Positions 10,901 to 22,061 of a DNA stretch of 64,000 nucleotides are shown one piece after another (position 1 is the first letter of the stretch; each line of letters begins with the position of its first letter). Origin of the DNA: Aporrectodea caliginosa (lineage: Eukaryota; Annelida; Clitellata; Crassiclitellata; Lumbricidae); NCBI GenBank assembly GCA_020284085.1, contig JACEVL010000424.1, positions 124,001 through 188,000 of the forward strand, read 5' to 3'. Both the position numbers and the translations under genes were made by a program. The notes beneath the pieces were generated by a model. That model worked only from the letters and a program-made list of their open reading frames with translations, searched no databases and had not been told where the DNA came from.

Positions 10901-11880
10901 TCGTGTGTCCGATTTCCATCAAATTTACTCAGAGAATCGAGATAGGAGGAAAAGAATATGTGCGTGGAGTGACTAAACTTCGAAATGAAATCTACATCCT
11001 CTGTCGATCACAATCTTCTTCTCATAGTTACATGTACGTTAATATTTGTGTAATTCGTGTCTTTGAGGATCGAATTCCATTTCGTCTTCAGAAGAAAATC
11101 GATGTAAAAGATTTTATAAATCCCATGGACATTGGATCCAGTGACAAGGGAAATTGTCTCTACGTCTCTGACTTTCAAGCGAGATGCGTCTGGAAGATTA
11201 CAAGAGAAACAGATGACCAACATAAAATCATCAAATGGCTGACCACTGATTATTGGCCATCTGCTCTGTCAGTGTCCAGTGACGGTCAGTTGTTGGTGGT
11301 CAATGATTCATCGCACCTTCTGAGCCGCCGATCAGACGCAGGTTTAATTTCCAGTTTGATGATCTACGGATCAGACGCAGAACTCATTCGATCCATTCAG
11401 TTACCGGTATCTGGAAACATCAATTTAGTACATCATGCATTTGAAACATCCATCGGAAATTTTATCATCCCTCACGACTGGATGGAAGAGGAGAAGGAAC
11501 AGAGTATTTCAAGTGGGAGAGCGAGGTTAGTGGAGAGGGGCATACGTGAATGGACCAGAGATGGACAGATGGTCGTCCGTAGATTTATTCCTTCAGATGA
11601 AACGCAACAACTGAAATATCCTGATTATCTCTGTTTCGATTCAGACGATCGAGTGTTTGTGGCTGACCAAGGTAATGGTAGAGTGATTCTCTTGGATTCC
11701 GATCTTAAATGGAATCGAATTCTTTGTCCAACAAACGAAGAAACAGAAGAAACGAAGATCCAGAAGCCATGGAGATTGTGTTACGACGAAGAAAAGAAAC
11801 AACTGATCGTCGGAGGAAATTGTAAAGAAGAACGAGGATTAGTAGGGAGAGTCAATTTGTACACTTTGAGTCGAAACTGA
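10901..11880 (+). CDS. Terminal exon: NHL/beta-propeller domain
   Basis: A 326-residue open exon follows the acceptor ttttttttatattag and ends at TGA. It contains successive propeller blades, each with a Gly/Asp turn and a hydrophobic strand: YVRGVTKLRNEIYILC; PMDIGSS...CLYVSDFQARCVWKIT; LSVSSDGQLLVVND; the ETSIGNFIIPHDW blade; YLCFDSDDRVFVADQGNGRV; and LCYDEEKKQLIVGG. The VADQGNGRV element is the NHL signature. NHL propellers act as protein- or RNA-binding platforms, often behind signalling domains. A short direct repeat (gatcagacgcag at 11330 and 11370) suggests a small in-frame insertion between blades. It starts in phase 1, matching the exon ending at 9459. Confidence 0.8.
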
Positions 11881-11908
11881 ACTCACTTTTCATCAACAGA
11901 TTCTGACA

Positions 11909-11914
11909 AATAAA
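11909..11914 (+). terminator. Polyadenylation signal AATAAA
   Basis: AATAAA lies about 30 bp after the stop codon of the propeller exon, supporting this as the last exon of the gene. Confidence 0.6.
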
Positions 11915-12639
11915 TATCTCTTTAAAACTCATCCTTTATCTTTTCCATATTGATGTTAAAATATGAGGAGAAGCAATCTAATTTTTTTCAAGAAATCACA
12001 GACATGTCCTACTTCGCATAGAGCGTCATGTCGGTAAGTAAGAAGATTGTCACGGACCTGTGAGATTTGTTGAATGTGTTTGCCGTTGCATGTTCTGAAA
12101 GCGGAATTTTATTATTAATTACTTAATTAAACCTGCCATCCGTCTCATCTACAGCTCTGTACACATCGGAGACATTTGCTTTTCTGCATAATACGTACTT
12201 AGCTCCACTAACAATCAGAAGAACGCCATGTGTTCAAACAGCGTTTCGGCGATGCAGGTATCGAAAGAATAAGTCGTTAGAAGATCTCTTTCAGATGAGT
12301 TCAGTGGCACCCAGAACGGCATCACCACACAGCAGCAAATGATGACATTGGTTGGCTATTTTAGCGACTCACCTCTATTCAGTTTGCGTTGGGTAACCCG
12401 TGAGGCGCTGCGACATCATTTCATGCGAGATATCGTTGGACGATCACACTGCCTGGATGTATATTCCAATATTGTGTCATCTCTTCCTGACTGACTGACT
12501 GAAACATTGAGGGACACAATAACAATGCCTATATTCAATCGAAAAATTCTAACGCTCATTGTATTGAATTTCTGTGTTTCTTCGTAAAGCAAAGGTTATG
12601 ATGTCACACAAACGTGTCATTTTCGCCGACCTCATGAGA

Positions 12640-12875
12640 GTACGGCAAATATTTTCGGACTAATTTATCGGTTTAGCGTTCATATTATTCGCTCACATAG
12701 GGTAATTCTAAATAGAAGTGGGATTGATGACAATCATTCTTGCTTAAACAGAGGTTGGACTGATTAAAATAATTCTTGCCTTAATGGAAGATGGATTGAC
12801 GAAAAATAATTCTTGATTGATTAGAAGTTGGATTGATGAGAAACTTCCTGCGTAAATAGAAGTTGGATTGTTATG
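12640..12875 (+). repeat. 36-bp array fragment with one recognisable terminus
   Basis: About four copies of the ggattgatgaaaataatt repeat in plus orientation are preceded by cattttcgccgacctcatga, which resembles the terminal repeat of the element at 18325. The opposite end was not found; AT-rich tat/tgctat repeats follow to about 13000. Confidence 0.45.
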
Positions 12876-13207
12876 CTATGTAATCTTATGTTGGGCTATT
12901 TTGCTATTATGTATTATACCATGTAGTTTTGTGCTATATCATGTTACCCTATGCTAAATTGTGTTGTATTATGTTTATATTGTCTTGTAGACGTTTCTAC
13001 CCGGCTTTGCTACTTACTTACTTACTTACTCTATAGGCCTATGCTGAAAGGCTTCAAATATTTTAAATGTCCATAATATCTGAACGATATTTAGAGGTGA
13101 AATAGTTTTCCCCCGTGTATTTGAATTTAATTACCTGTGACTCAGCTGCTGCCTCGTTTAGCAAAATAATAATGAGTTGAAATAGTACCGCACGGGTTAT
13201 CTCTACC

Positions 13208-13628
13208 TTATTGTAATTGTAATTGTAATTAGTAATTTATATAGCGCCGCTCACAGCCGAGGCCATTCAGTAGCGCTCCCAGTGCGAGAACCCCGAGAGA
13301 AGAAATATGTTTTAAGGAGAGAGAGAGATGAAGACAATGATCCAGAAAGGAAAGTCTCACGCAAAGTGAAGTGAAGGGCATTCCATAAGGAGGGCCCAAT
13401 GATGGCAAAGGATCGAGTTTGAGCAATCGTAGTCCTAGCTCGTGGGACAAAGAAGTCAGATCGGTCCAGAGATCGTAAAGGCCGATGAGAAGATGCAGAA
13501 AGAGGAGGACGAATGACATCCCTGAGGTATTTTGGAGCAAGTTCCAGTTTGGATTTGAGGACCAAAGCAAGGACTTTAAACTGAATGCGGTCAGAGAGAG
13601 GAAGCCAATGCAGTTGGTTAACCATGAA
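13208..13628 (-). pseudogene. LINE 3' end (C-terminal RT tail, (AATTAC)n)
   Basis: Minus-strand translation gives LHWLPLSDRIQFKVLALV, ELAPKYL, SASSHRPLRS and SFAIIGPSLWNAL. This is the conserved C-terminal stretch of CR1/Jockey-like non-LTR polyproteins, downstream of the RT. It is followed by GGAGCGCTACTGAATGGC and a GGCGCTATATAAAT-like hairpin end, then an (AATTAC)n tail. It is 5' truncated, as is usual for LINE insertions. Confidence 0.8.
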
Positions 13629-14229
13629 TGATGATATATATACCTTATGTAGCCCTATTATTTGTTTCCCGGGCTAAATATAACAGTAGACGAAGTTCGG
13701 CCGTTATTGCGATTGTAATTTTTCGGAGCGACCCGCGTCTTTTAACGAAAGCGCCTGAATTTCATATTTAGCATAGCGTGACGAAAGACAAAGTTTCTCT
13801 TACGTCACGCCGCTCAAGCGAGGTTAAAATATGCATATTAATTAATGGCCTCCGTTATTGGTACTACGGAACCTCATAATTTCGAAGTTTAAAATGTCCA
13901 TATTTCAGCGTTTAAATTAAATTGCAAGCTGAAAATAGTCGCATTTACCTACACATATTTATTTGAAGGTTTGTAACAAATTTCATAACGTTAGACCATA
14001 ACGTTTCGGAGCCTTTAGCTGTGTCACGGAAGGACAGAAAAACAGACCTCGCCTTATATATTAGATTGTGTTGCGTTGTGTTATGTTTTTGTGTTACTAC
14101 TCCACTTCCACAACCCTATCGTTCGTCCTTAGCATTGTGGTTGCTTCATTTAAAGTCTCAGAGTGTCCTTTTACATCGCAGGCAATACGTTGTTTTCGTT
14201 TAATACAATTATAACCCGTTGTCTGCATA

Positions 14230-14917
14230 ATGGACATAGCAAACTGTTACCTATTGTCGGACGATGGAACAACTCATCACCATTGGTTTCTACCATCCAG
14301 CATGCGATCTATCATCTGCGGTCCCAGTGGTTGCGGAAAACAAATCTTTTGTTCAACCTCCTTCTCAAGAAAGGATATCTGCGCTTTGACGGGCTGCACC
14401 TCTAGTCCTCTACTCAAAGTCTCTTGGGCAAGAGAAATACTGGTTCCTCCGGGACTGGGCGTCAGCGCGTGAAAGAGCGGCTGGAAGGGAAGTGGCGTCT
14501 TGTCATTCATCATCCGACGATGTCATTCCAGTCGAGTCGCTTTGCTAGAATGTCCGAAGTATTATGATATTTGATGATGTTAGGCTTTAAAAACAGCAGC
14601 CCATCTAAAAGTACTTCACCATGGCACTCCACGGCGGCGCGGACTGTCTCTACTTAACTCGTAATTATTTCCGCATCCCCAAACACGCGATTCGTGACAA
14701 CCTCATCATCCTCTTCTACCATTATAGTAAAAATAAGCGAGCCATTCACGACACTTTCGTGGGTGTGGTGACATGCCGTTTCAAGAGGTCCGTACATTCT
14801 TCAGCGAGTGTGCGGCAATGCCATGGGTTCGCAATAATCGATATAACTTCAAAAGTTTACGACGAAAATATAATCTCCGGGTTCCATCGTTTCTATAAAC
14901 CCATGGCAAGTATTTAA
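14230..14917 (+). pseudogene. Decayed packaging-ATPase-like gene
   Basis: A Walker A motif GPSGCGK is encoded at 14320-14340. A frameshift just after it moves the family's continuing sequence (NLLFNLLLKKGYLRF) to another frame. A later frame (14621-14917) carries YLTRNYFRIPKHAIRDN and a HGFAIID block, the pattern of an ATPase family found in animal genomes on large DNA mobile elements and DNA-virus-like insertions. The Walker B segment is not readable. At least two frameshifts and stops make it non-functional. A protein-primed or Maverick/Polinton-like source is the best inference; no polymerase, integrase or capsid gene was seen beside it, so it is an orphan fragment. Confidence 0.55.
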
Positions 14918-15059
14918 AGAACTGTCATTGCAAGCATAAAGACACGATATAGTTGACATACAACCACGATGTGGACAAAGTATCTTCGACACAGGAGCTT
15001 GACGCGCTGACTCAGGACTTTTTGGCCCGTAGGAACCGATTGACGCAGTGATTTGAGGA

Positions 15060-15427
15060 TGAAAAACTTGGAGATTTGTTGAACGATGCGACTAAATTTT
15101 TCAAACCAATTCCTACAGCTACACCTAATCACAGGCCGCCAGGCAGCGACGTCCAAAGAATCCTTAAAAGTTGTCGACACCCTACAGCGCCTGGCAGCGC
15201 AGATTGCCGAGACTGAGGTCAATTATAACTCAATAGCAGCATTTTTCGATAGGCCTATGCATGACCGGCGGCGGTTGAAGCACCTCCATCCTGAAAAAGA
15301 GAATTCGTTGACCTCGATTTCAACAAAAATCGCAACATCGATACTAAAAACTTGCGATTTTATACCCCCGATCAAGCTCGACCCGGCCGACACACGGCAG
15401 GAAGTCAAGATATCGTCTTCAATGTGA
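15060..15427 (+). pseudogene. Charged ORF downstream of the ATPase remnant
   Basis: This open stretch of about 110 residues has helical, charged character (LKVVDTLQRLAAQIAETEV; a later LTSISTKIATSILKT). It lies 150 bp after the ATPase fragment and in the same direction, so it may be the neighbouring gene of the same mobile element or a host-unrelated chance ORF. No family is recognised and no start is supported. Confidence 0.25.
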
Positions 15428-15659
15428 ATAGGTGTCATTGTGCCGAACATTTAGGGCACAGAGAAACGTTTTTATAGCGCTACTATAATATTGGCACGTA
15501 GGCCTCTATGTAAAAGGTCTTCTATCCTTCATTGTATCGTATAATTATTCCTTATAAATTGGCTGATGTTGAATCACCTCCCACTCATCTACGCTCATTG
15601 ATAATATTTTTCGCTTATGATTGGCCTAAGTTAATAGACTTTTAAATTATTGCCTCTTG

Positions 15660-16826
15660 CATTTCTGACCATATACCTATTTTGGCCCGTTTCGACTTTG
15701 AGTCTCTGAAGCTAAGGAATACATCCTTCGGAGACCACCGAATTATTACTGACGCTAGGATTGACTCCTTTCGTGAATCCCTAGATCTCATTGACTGGAC
15801 CTTAGTTGTGGATGCTTGCGCTAGTGGTGATGCAAATAAGGCTTACGATTTATTTATGTTGCACTATAAGAGAGCGTATGATGAATCCTTCCCTCTTGCC
15901 TCTATAAACACCAGAGGTAGACCTACCCTTAAGCAACCATGGATGACCCGGAGTCTATTAAAGTCTAGTAAAAAGAAATCCTCACTGTACCTGAAATACT
16001 TAAAAAATCCAAATGAGGCTAACAGAAGTAAGTTCATAATTTAGATAAATAAATTCAAAACCATTCGGACTAAGGCTGAAAGAAATTACTATGCAGCTGA
16101 ATTATGCATAATGTAGTGATAACCCTAAAAGAACCTGGAGTCTTATCCGCACTCTAGCTGGTATGGGAGGTCACAAAACTAAGATTGACTATTAGTTAAT
16201 GGGGAAAGGATAACAAACACTGCAATGATGGCTTACAATTATAACAATTATTTTACAGGTATTACACAATCACTAGCTGAGAAATTCTGATTCCCATACC
16301 TCCTTTGAAAAATACATGAACCCACCCCTTCCTGATTCCATTGGACTTAGCGAAACATCGTCTGAAGAAATCCTGAATTTGATCCATTCTATTAATCTGT
16401 CACATAGTAAAGGAGTTGATGATATTGATTCCTATATTTCAATTCCTACCTTAGCTCATGTTGCTAAGCCATTATCTAAAATAATTAATTGCTCATTTAT
16501 TTCAGGCACTGTACCCCAGGCTTTAAAAATTGCAAAAGTTGTCCATGCTTTAAGAAAGGAGGGAAAGATGAAGCATTTAATTACAGACCGATCTCTGTTC
16601 TACCCTTATTTTCTAAATTTCAAAAAATTAATGTATGATCGTAAGTAATTTTATTACAAAAGCTAATATAGCCTATTCCCATCTCAACATGGTTTCCAAT
16701 CTGGACACTCCACCTTCATGCCCCCTACTGAGTATGCAAGATAAGATTTCTAATGCAATTGAGAATAATCAATACTCTCTGGGAGTTTTTCTAGACCTAG
16801 CAAAGGCGTTTGATACTGTGGATCAT
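15660..16826 (+). pseudogene. Older LINE: endonuclease-RT linker and RT N-terminal half
   Basis: Plus-strand frames give a linker typical of CR1/Jockey-like LINEs (SFGDHRIITDARIDSFRESL, KQPWMTRSLLKSSKKKSS, YLKYLKNPN). They then give RT motifs: SEEILNLIHSINLSHSKGVD with DDI, KPLSKIINCSF, GTVPQALKIAKV and SLGVFLDLAKAFDTVDH, whose AFDT Asp is in RT domain A. Indels separate the frames. The element is interrupted at GATCAT (16821-16826) by a younger LINE and resumes at 17479. Confidence 0.8.
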
Positions 16827-17478
16827 TAGAGCACATCTCTAATCTCACACGCTCCTCCTATTTTCACTTAAGACGTCTCAGGATCATTTGTCGTTCTGTC
16901 TCCTCCTCCATCTTCACTACTTTAGTTCATGCTTTTGTATTTTCTCGGATCGACTACTGCAATTCCCTTCTTGTTGGTCTTCGTAAAGTTCGTCTCTCTC
17001 CTCTTCAGTCGGTCCTAAACACAGCTGCTAGACTGATAGCCCGCCTTTCCCGGTTCTCTCATATCTCTACCTTTATGTTTGACGAACTTAATTGGCTCCT
17101 TCTGCGTGCTCGCATACAATTTAAAATTCTCACTCTGATCTTCAAGGCTCAGAGGGGTCTTGCCCCGAAATATCTGGCTGGCGTAATACTTCAGCCTCAT
17201 TCAGCTTCCTCCCACCGTCCACTTCGTTCCCGCAATAGACTTGACCTCTTGGTTCCCCGTAGTAGAACTGCTATGGCTCAGGCTCGTTCCTTTGCTTCAA
17301 TTGGTCCCTCTCTTTGGAATGCTCTTTCTCCTTCTGTTCGCTCCAAAATTCTTCCTTCGGTTTTCTCAAAACCTGTTTATTTTCGCGGGGTTTAGCACAC
17401 TGGGAGCGCTTCTGAACGGTTCACCCTATGAGAGGCGCTTTACAAATGTTTAAATACGATACGATACGATACGATCAT
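16827..17478 (+). mobile_element. Younger LINE 3' end inserted into the older LINE
   Basis: This 5'-truncated copy encodes the C-terminal block LNWLLLRARIQFKILTL, GLAPKYL, SASSHRPLRSRNRL and SFASIGPSLWNAL. It then has the GGGAGCGCTTCTGAACGG / GGCGCTTTACAAAT end and a tail of (ATACG)n. GATCAT occurs at both junctions (16821-16826 and 17473-17478) and is the likely target duplication. Flanking sequence on both sides belongs to one RT reading frame. Confidence 0.8.
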
Positions 17479-17975
17479 AGTATTTTATAAAAGAAACTAA
17501 ATGTTTATGGTATACGAGGTACTCGACTTAACTGGTTTGCTAGCCTATTTTGAGAATCGCATGTATCTTGTTTTCTGCAATGGTGTATTTTCTACTATGC
17601 AGGCAATTAATTTTGGTGTTTCACAGGGTTCGAATCTGAGTCCCTTGTTGTTTCTCATTTATATAACCTTCCTAATGTTTCATCTATCATGTTTTTTTAT
17701 TTTGTTCGCTGATGATACCAATATCTTTTATTCTCAAGGTTTATTGGACACGTTATTTCAAATTGTGAATACTGAGCTAAACCTTGTTGCAGACTGGTTT
17801 TGTGCTAAAAAGCTAACACTCAATGTTGATAAAACAAACTACATTCTCTTCAAATCTCATAGAAAAAGCTATCCCTCTGAGTGCTCTAATTTTTTGTTTG
17901 TTTGTTTGAATGTATTAATCTTGCCATGTACAGGCCTACAGTGCTTTGCGTTTGCTAGTGTTTCTCAATAAAGAA
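17479..17975 (+). pseudogene. Older LINE: RT C-terminal half
   Basis: It resumes directly after the insertion with the codons expected after the domain A Asp (KKLNVYGIRGT-like, then NWF). It continues through INFGVSQGSNLSPLLFLIYI to the catalytic FADD box in ILFADDTNIF, then LTLNVDKTNYILF. These are RT domains B to E of a CR1/Jockey-type LINE. The frame starts with a stop (TAA), so the copy was already decaying. A TTTG microsatellite and degenerate 3' end follow. Confidence 0.8.
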
Positions 17976-18017
17976 AATACTTGCGGGACTTCTGGAATGC
18001 TCTTCCACCCTCTATTC

Positions 18018-18110
18018 CAGTGCCGTTTTAAGGCCTAGGCACGCGAGGCACGTGCCTAGGACCCCGCGCACCAAGGGGCCCCGCGGCGGCCCAAAAACAA
18101 AAGCCAGGCG
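18018..18110 (+). repeat. hAT-type terminus, single end
   Basis: CAGTGCCGTTTTAAGGCC begins a GC-rich stretch with a cctaggcacg/cgtgcctagg palindrome. CAGTGCCG-type starts are common hAT termini. The partner end and an 8-bp duplication were not found. Confidence 0.3.
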
Positions 18111-18324
18111 TACATCGCGACCACGTAATAACAATGCGATAATATTACTGAACAAAATTATAGGTTCTAACAATTCTGCAAGTACGAACAATAACACATA
18201 TTTAAACAAAATTCTGCATTTTTAGTTAAATATATTTACTGGTAATAAGCGGTCTTCGCAGTGCGCTATAGAAGTCAGACTTAAAAAAAATAATTTTGAC
18301 GCATGGCGCACACTGTCCGCAGTG

Positions 18325-18750
18325 CTTCGCACGCATTTTCGCCGATCCAAGGTGAGTACAGCAAAAATTATCGGACTAAACAGAGTAATTTATCGTTTTT
18401 ACTTTCTAAATAATGTTTTTAGAAAGTCATCATTGTATACATGGCATTTCAATACCAATGTCCAGGATAACTGCCATGAATCCAACTTCTACTTACGCAA
18501 TAAGTATTTTTCATCAATCCAGCTTCTATTTAAGCAAGAATTATTTCTTCTTCAATCCGTCTTCTATTTATGCGAGAATTATTTTCATCAATCCAACTTA
18601 TACTGAAGCAAGGGTTATTGCCATCAATCCAACTTCTATTTAAAATTATCCTATATAAAATTATTTAGTACGCAAAAACAATAAATTACCCTGATCACTC
18701 CGATAATTTTGGCTGTACTCACCTTGGATCGGCGAAAATGCGCTCCTGGA
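18325..18750. mobile_element. Long-TIR MITE carrying the 36-bp array
   Basis: The left arm (cgcattttcgccgatccaag at 18328, continuing through a sequence related to attatcggactaaacagag) is mirrored at 18668-18742 with only a few differences, giving terminal inverted repeats of roughly 60 bp. Between them are about five copies of the 36-bp repeat in minus orientation (ttcatcaatccaacttctat). No coding capacity. Target duplication not resolved. Confidence 0.65.
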
Positions 18751-19498
18751 GCGCACAGCTTCCTGTATACTTGTTTGCTTTCATTCGTCTGCTTTTTACA
18801 ACGCTATCAAAGAATTTCTCTATATCTTGGCAAGTTAAGATTAAATTTGGTAAGGGTACTCATTTGTTCATGCGCTCCAAATGTTACTAAAATGTTACCT
18901 GGTGATACTTTGGATCATAGGTATTCAAAAGTACTACTCCCAATTGGCGCTGACGTTCCTACGATTTTATATAATGTTTAGAAAAATCTAGAGAAACTAT
19001 TTGAAAACGTTCACTCTCACCATATTTACACATAGGCCCTATTCTAGTGACGTCATGGGGACTCACGAAGCTCCACGGACTTTTGTAACGCAATTATAAT
19101 TTAGCGTCATAGGAATTCACGGAGATATGAGAGCTTTTGTAGCTCAATTAACACTTTAACGTCAATCAACCCTTTGATCCACATCCATTCTTGTCTAATC
19201 GCATCCCCAAAGTCTCGCGCATTTGCTTCATTTAAAATGATCTACCCCGAGACGTTACCAGGACGCTTAGAAATTACGGCTACTTCATCGACTTCCATAA
19301 CTTTCGAAGACAACGTTGAAGCAACGGTCTTTGCCCAAGATAGTCTGAACCCCATTACTATACTAACTTGCATCTATATAAACGCATTTTCCCGATGGTC
19401 CAGCGTAAAAGTTTATAAGTGTTTGATTAATTTAACAGATGTCATGCATGACTATTAGAGGTCTGCGGGTAGAGCATTTTTGCTACCCGACCCGTACC

Positions 19499-21394
19499 CA
19501 TGGGCGTCCGCAGGGGGGCGCAAGGGGCGCATGTGCGCCCCCTGGATTTTGCGCATATTTGCAGAGACATTTCGATTATTTGTATATTATCATTACAACA
19601 CAATTTTCAACGTGATTCTCGGAAAACACTAAATTCTTTAGGTAGTTATTTAAAATTAACACAGAAAGCGTAAGATTAATTAGTAAGATAGTAGTGCACC
19701 GACCGTTAAAATATGGTATGCTGTACAAGTGGAACCTAGGTTGTAATCTTTGCTTAGACGTATTTTGAAAATATTAACGTATAGAGTTCTCTCTTGGTAG
19801 GCCTATAATAGTCTAATATGGAAATTCATATTGTCAACCCAGAGACGGCGAAAAGCCTTCATTCGTATCGCGCCTAATTGGTATCGTATTCCTTGTGTTG
19901 TTTTAACCGATCGCTTGCGAGATAACAGTTCCGGCTGGTAAACCTCGATCGTAGTCAGGACGTTGTATATATGTGTATGATATATGTACCCTTTTATATA
20001 TAAAATGTATATATAAACATATATAATAATGACACTGGCTGGAGCGACTAAGTAGCTTCAGCTTCAGCCTTATCAGCTTCATACCTTAGGCTTAGAAAGT
20101 TAGATGCCATCTAACGTTCTGCCAGACTTTTTAAACATACCCTGCTAGCTTCGGAACCAGTCCAAAGCCTGGATGAAGGAGGAATGCGAATCTATTGAGC
20201 TTTGTTGTCGCACGGGTCGTTAAACTGAAATTTCTACTACTACGCTTTGTGAGTCAGTCGGATATTATTGTATTGTATTGTATTGAATCTAAAGATTTAT
20301 ATAACGCCTCTCTCAGAATAACTATTCAGAAGCGCTCTCAGCACGAAAACCCCGGGGAAAAGAAACGTCTTTAAAGAAGGAGATACCAAAGAGGAAAAAC
20401 TAGTCATTAGTTTAGCCCTTAATAATGGGGGAAGGTCCAAGTAGAGGGACCAACCCCAGCAACTGCCCGGTGTTGAGCCAAGGCAGTCCTAGTCCTAGGA
20501 ACAAAAAGATCTAGCCAATCAGCAGAGCGCAATGAACGGGATGAGGTCGCAGATAACGGCTTTCGCATATATATAGTCAGAAAGATACTTTGGGGCACTG
20601 CTCAGCTGCGCCTTTGAGACTAGAAAGAGGATCTTATAATAGATGCGTGCAGTGATAGGAAGCCAGTGTAAGACATCAAGCATATATGTAGAGATATGCG
20701 AAAAGCGAGGTAGTCGGGCTATGAGCCTAGCTGAAGCATTTAAGACCGATTGAGAGGGAGAAAGACGCTGTTTCGGGAGGCCCATAAGAAGTGAGTTGCA
20801 GTAGTCGAGTCGGGAACAGATAAAAGCATGTACTATGGTGGTAAAGACAGAGGGAGAGACCGATCGTCTGATGGCTCTGAGACGCCTCAGTTGAAAGAAG
20901 CAGGAGCGAGTCAGATTAGATATGTACTCTGTGAATGTGAGGGAGGAGTCAAGAGTCACAGGAACGGAGAAGGTGAACACTTCTGAGTAGGACAATTTCG
21001 CAGGAACTGTGAAGGTCGACTGCGTTGAGGGTCGAAGAAACTTGGTAGTGAACGGAACAGAAATTTCTGACAACAAAGACGGATTCATAGATAGATTGAT
21101 AAATCAGTTTGGACAAGAACCCAGTCGATTGCAATTGTTATTTCAAGAATAAGGTCAGATTTCAGTCATATAAAATTTAATTATCGTAATAGTTTTGGCA
21201 ATGAATGTCTATGAATTTTTTCTCATGTTGGGATCTGCGCCAGAGGATCGAGAGGTAGCGCTCGCGCGCGCGCCAGTGCCGAGGGAGCGAGTGTCAAAGG
21301 TGGAGTGATCGGTTGCTTTCGACGCCCTATTTACTTCCTCTGACAACTATTTAAAAGTTTGCGCCCCCTAGAAAAATTCCTGCGGACACCCATG
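19499..21394. mobile_element. Non-autonomous hAT element (1,896 bp) with 8-bp duplication
   Basis: Termini CATGGGCGTCCGCAGG and (reverse complement) CATGGGTGTCCGCAGG are flanked by CCCGTACC at 19491-19498 and 21395-21402, a perfect 8-bp target duplication as made by hAT transposases. The subterminal sequence is GC-rich (gggcgcaaggggcgcatg). No transposase frame is visible. A LINE 3' end (20262-21175) lies inside it, so it is itself a host for a later insertion. Confidence 0.8.
20262..21175 (-). pseudogene. LINE RT C-terminus, nested in the hAT element
   Basis: A 189-residue minus-strand frame reads LDSSLTFTEYISNLTRSCFF, LRRLRAIRRSVSP, FICSRLDYCNSLLMGLP, SVLNASARLIARLPRFSHIS and LHWLPITARIYYKIL. 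This is the standard post-RT region of CR1/Jockey-like LINEs. The 3' end carries GAGCGCTTCTGAA / GGCGTTATATAAAT and an (AATAC)n tail at 20266-20283. It is 5' truncated. Confidence 0.85.
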
Positions 21395-21567
21395 CCCGTA
21401 CCCGTAACACAGGACCGCTACCCGTACCCAACCCGTACTCAAAATTACTACCCGACCCGACCCGTACCCGCGGGTCCGTATACCCGTATACCCGCCACGT
21501 CATTAGCACGCCTTCCCAGGTTAATAGGTTTACAACTCCGCATGTACTATTAAATATAATAAATACG

Positions 21568-21972
<405 letters not shown>

Positions 21973-22061
21973 GTAGCACTAGAAACGCGTTAACGATTAC
22001 GAGTAATATAAAAATGACTTCAACAATTTTAAGGAAACTAAGTTGAAAATGAATTAGTTAC

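Larger units (their letters stand above)
19456..21497. mobile_element. hAT-like (ACCCG)-rich element, copy 1 (interrupted, right end missing)
   Basis: It starts TAGAGGTCTGCGGGTAGAGC, identical to the left end of the element at 23610, and continues into runs of acccgtacccgacccg. It is split at 19499 by another hAT element and resumes at 21395. The right terminus could not be located; similarity to the other copy ends after cccgccac and (TAG)n sequence follows. Confidence 0.6.

Noticed and set aside
18018..18110. Helitron 3' hairpin
   Set aside because: The palindrome is not followed by CTRR at an AT target and no TC start is apparent; a hAT-like end fits better.
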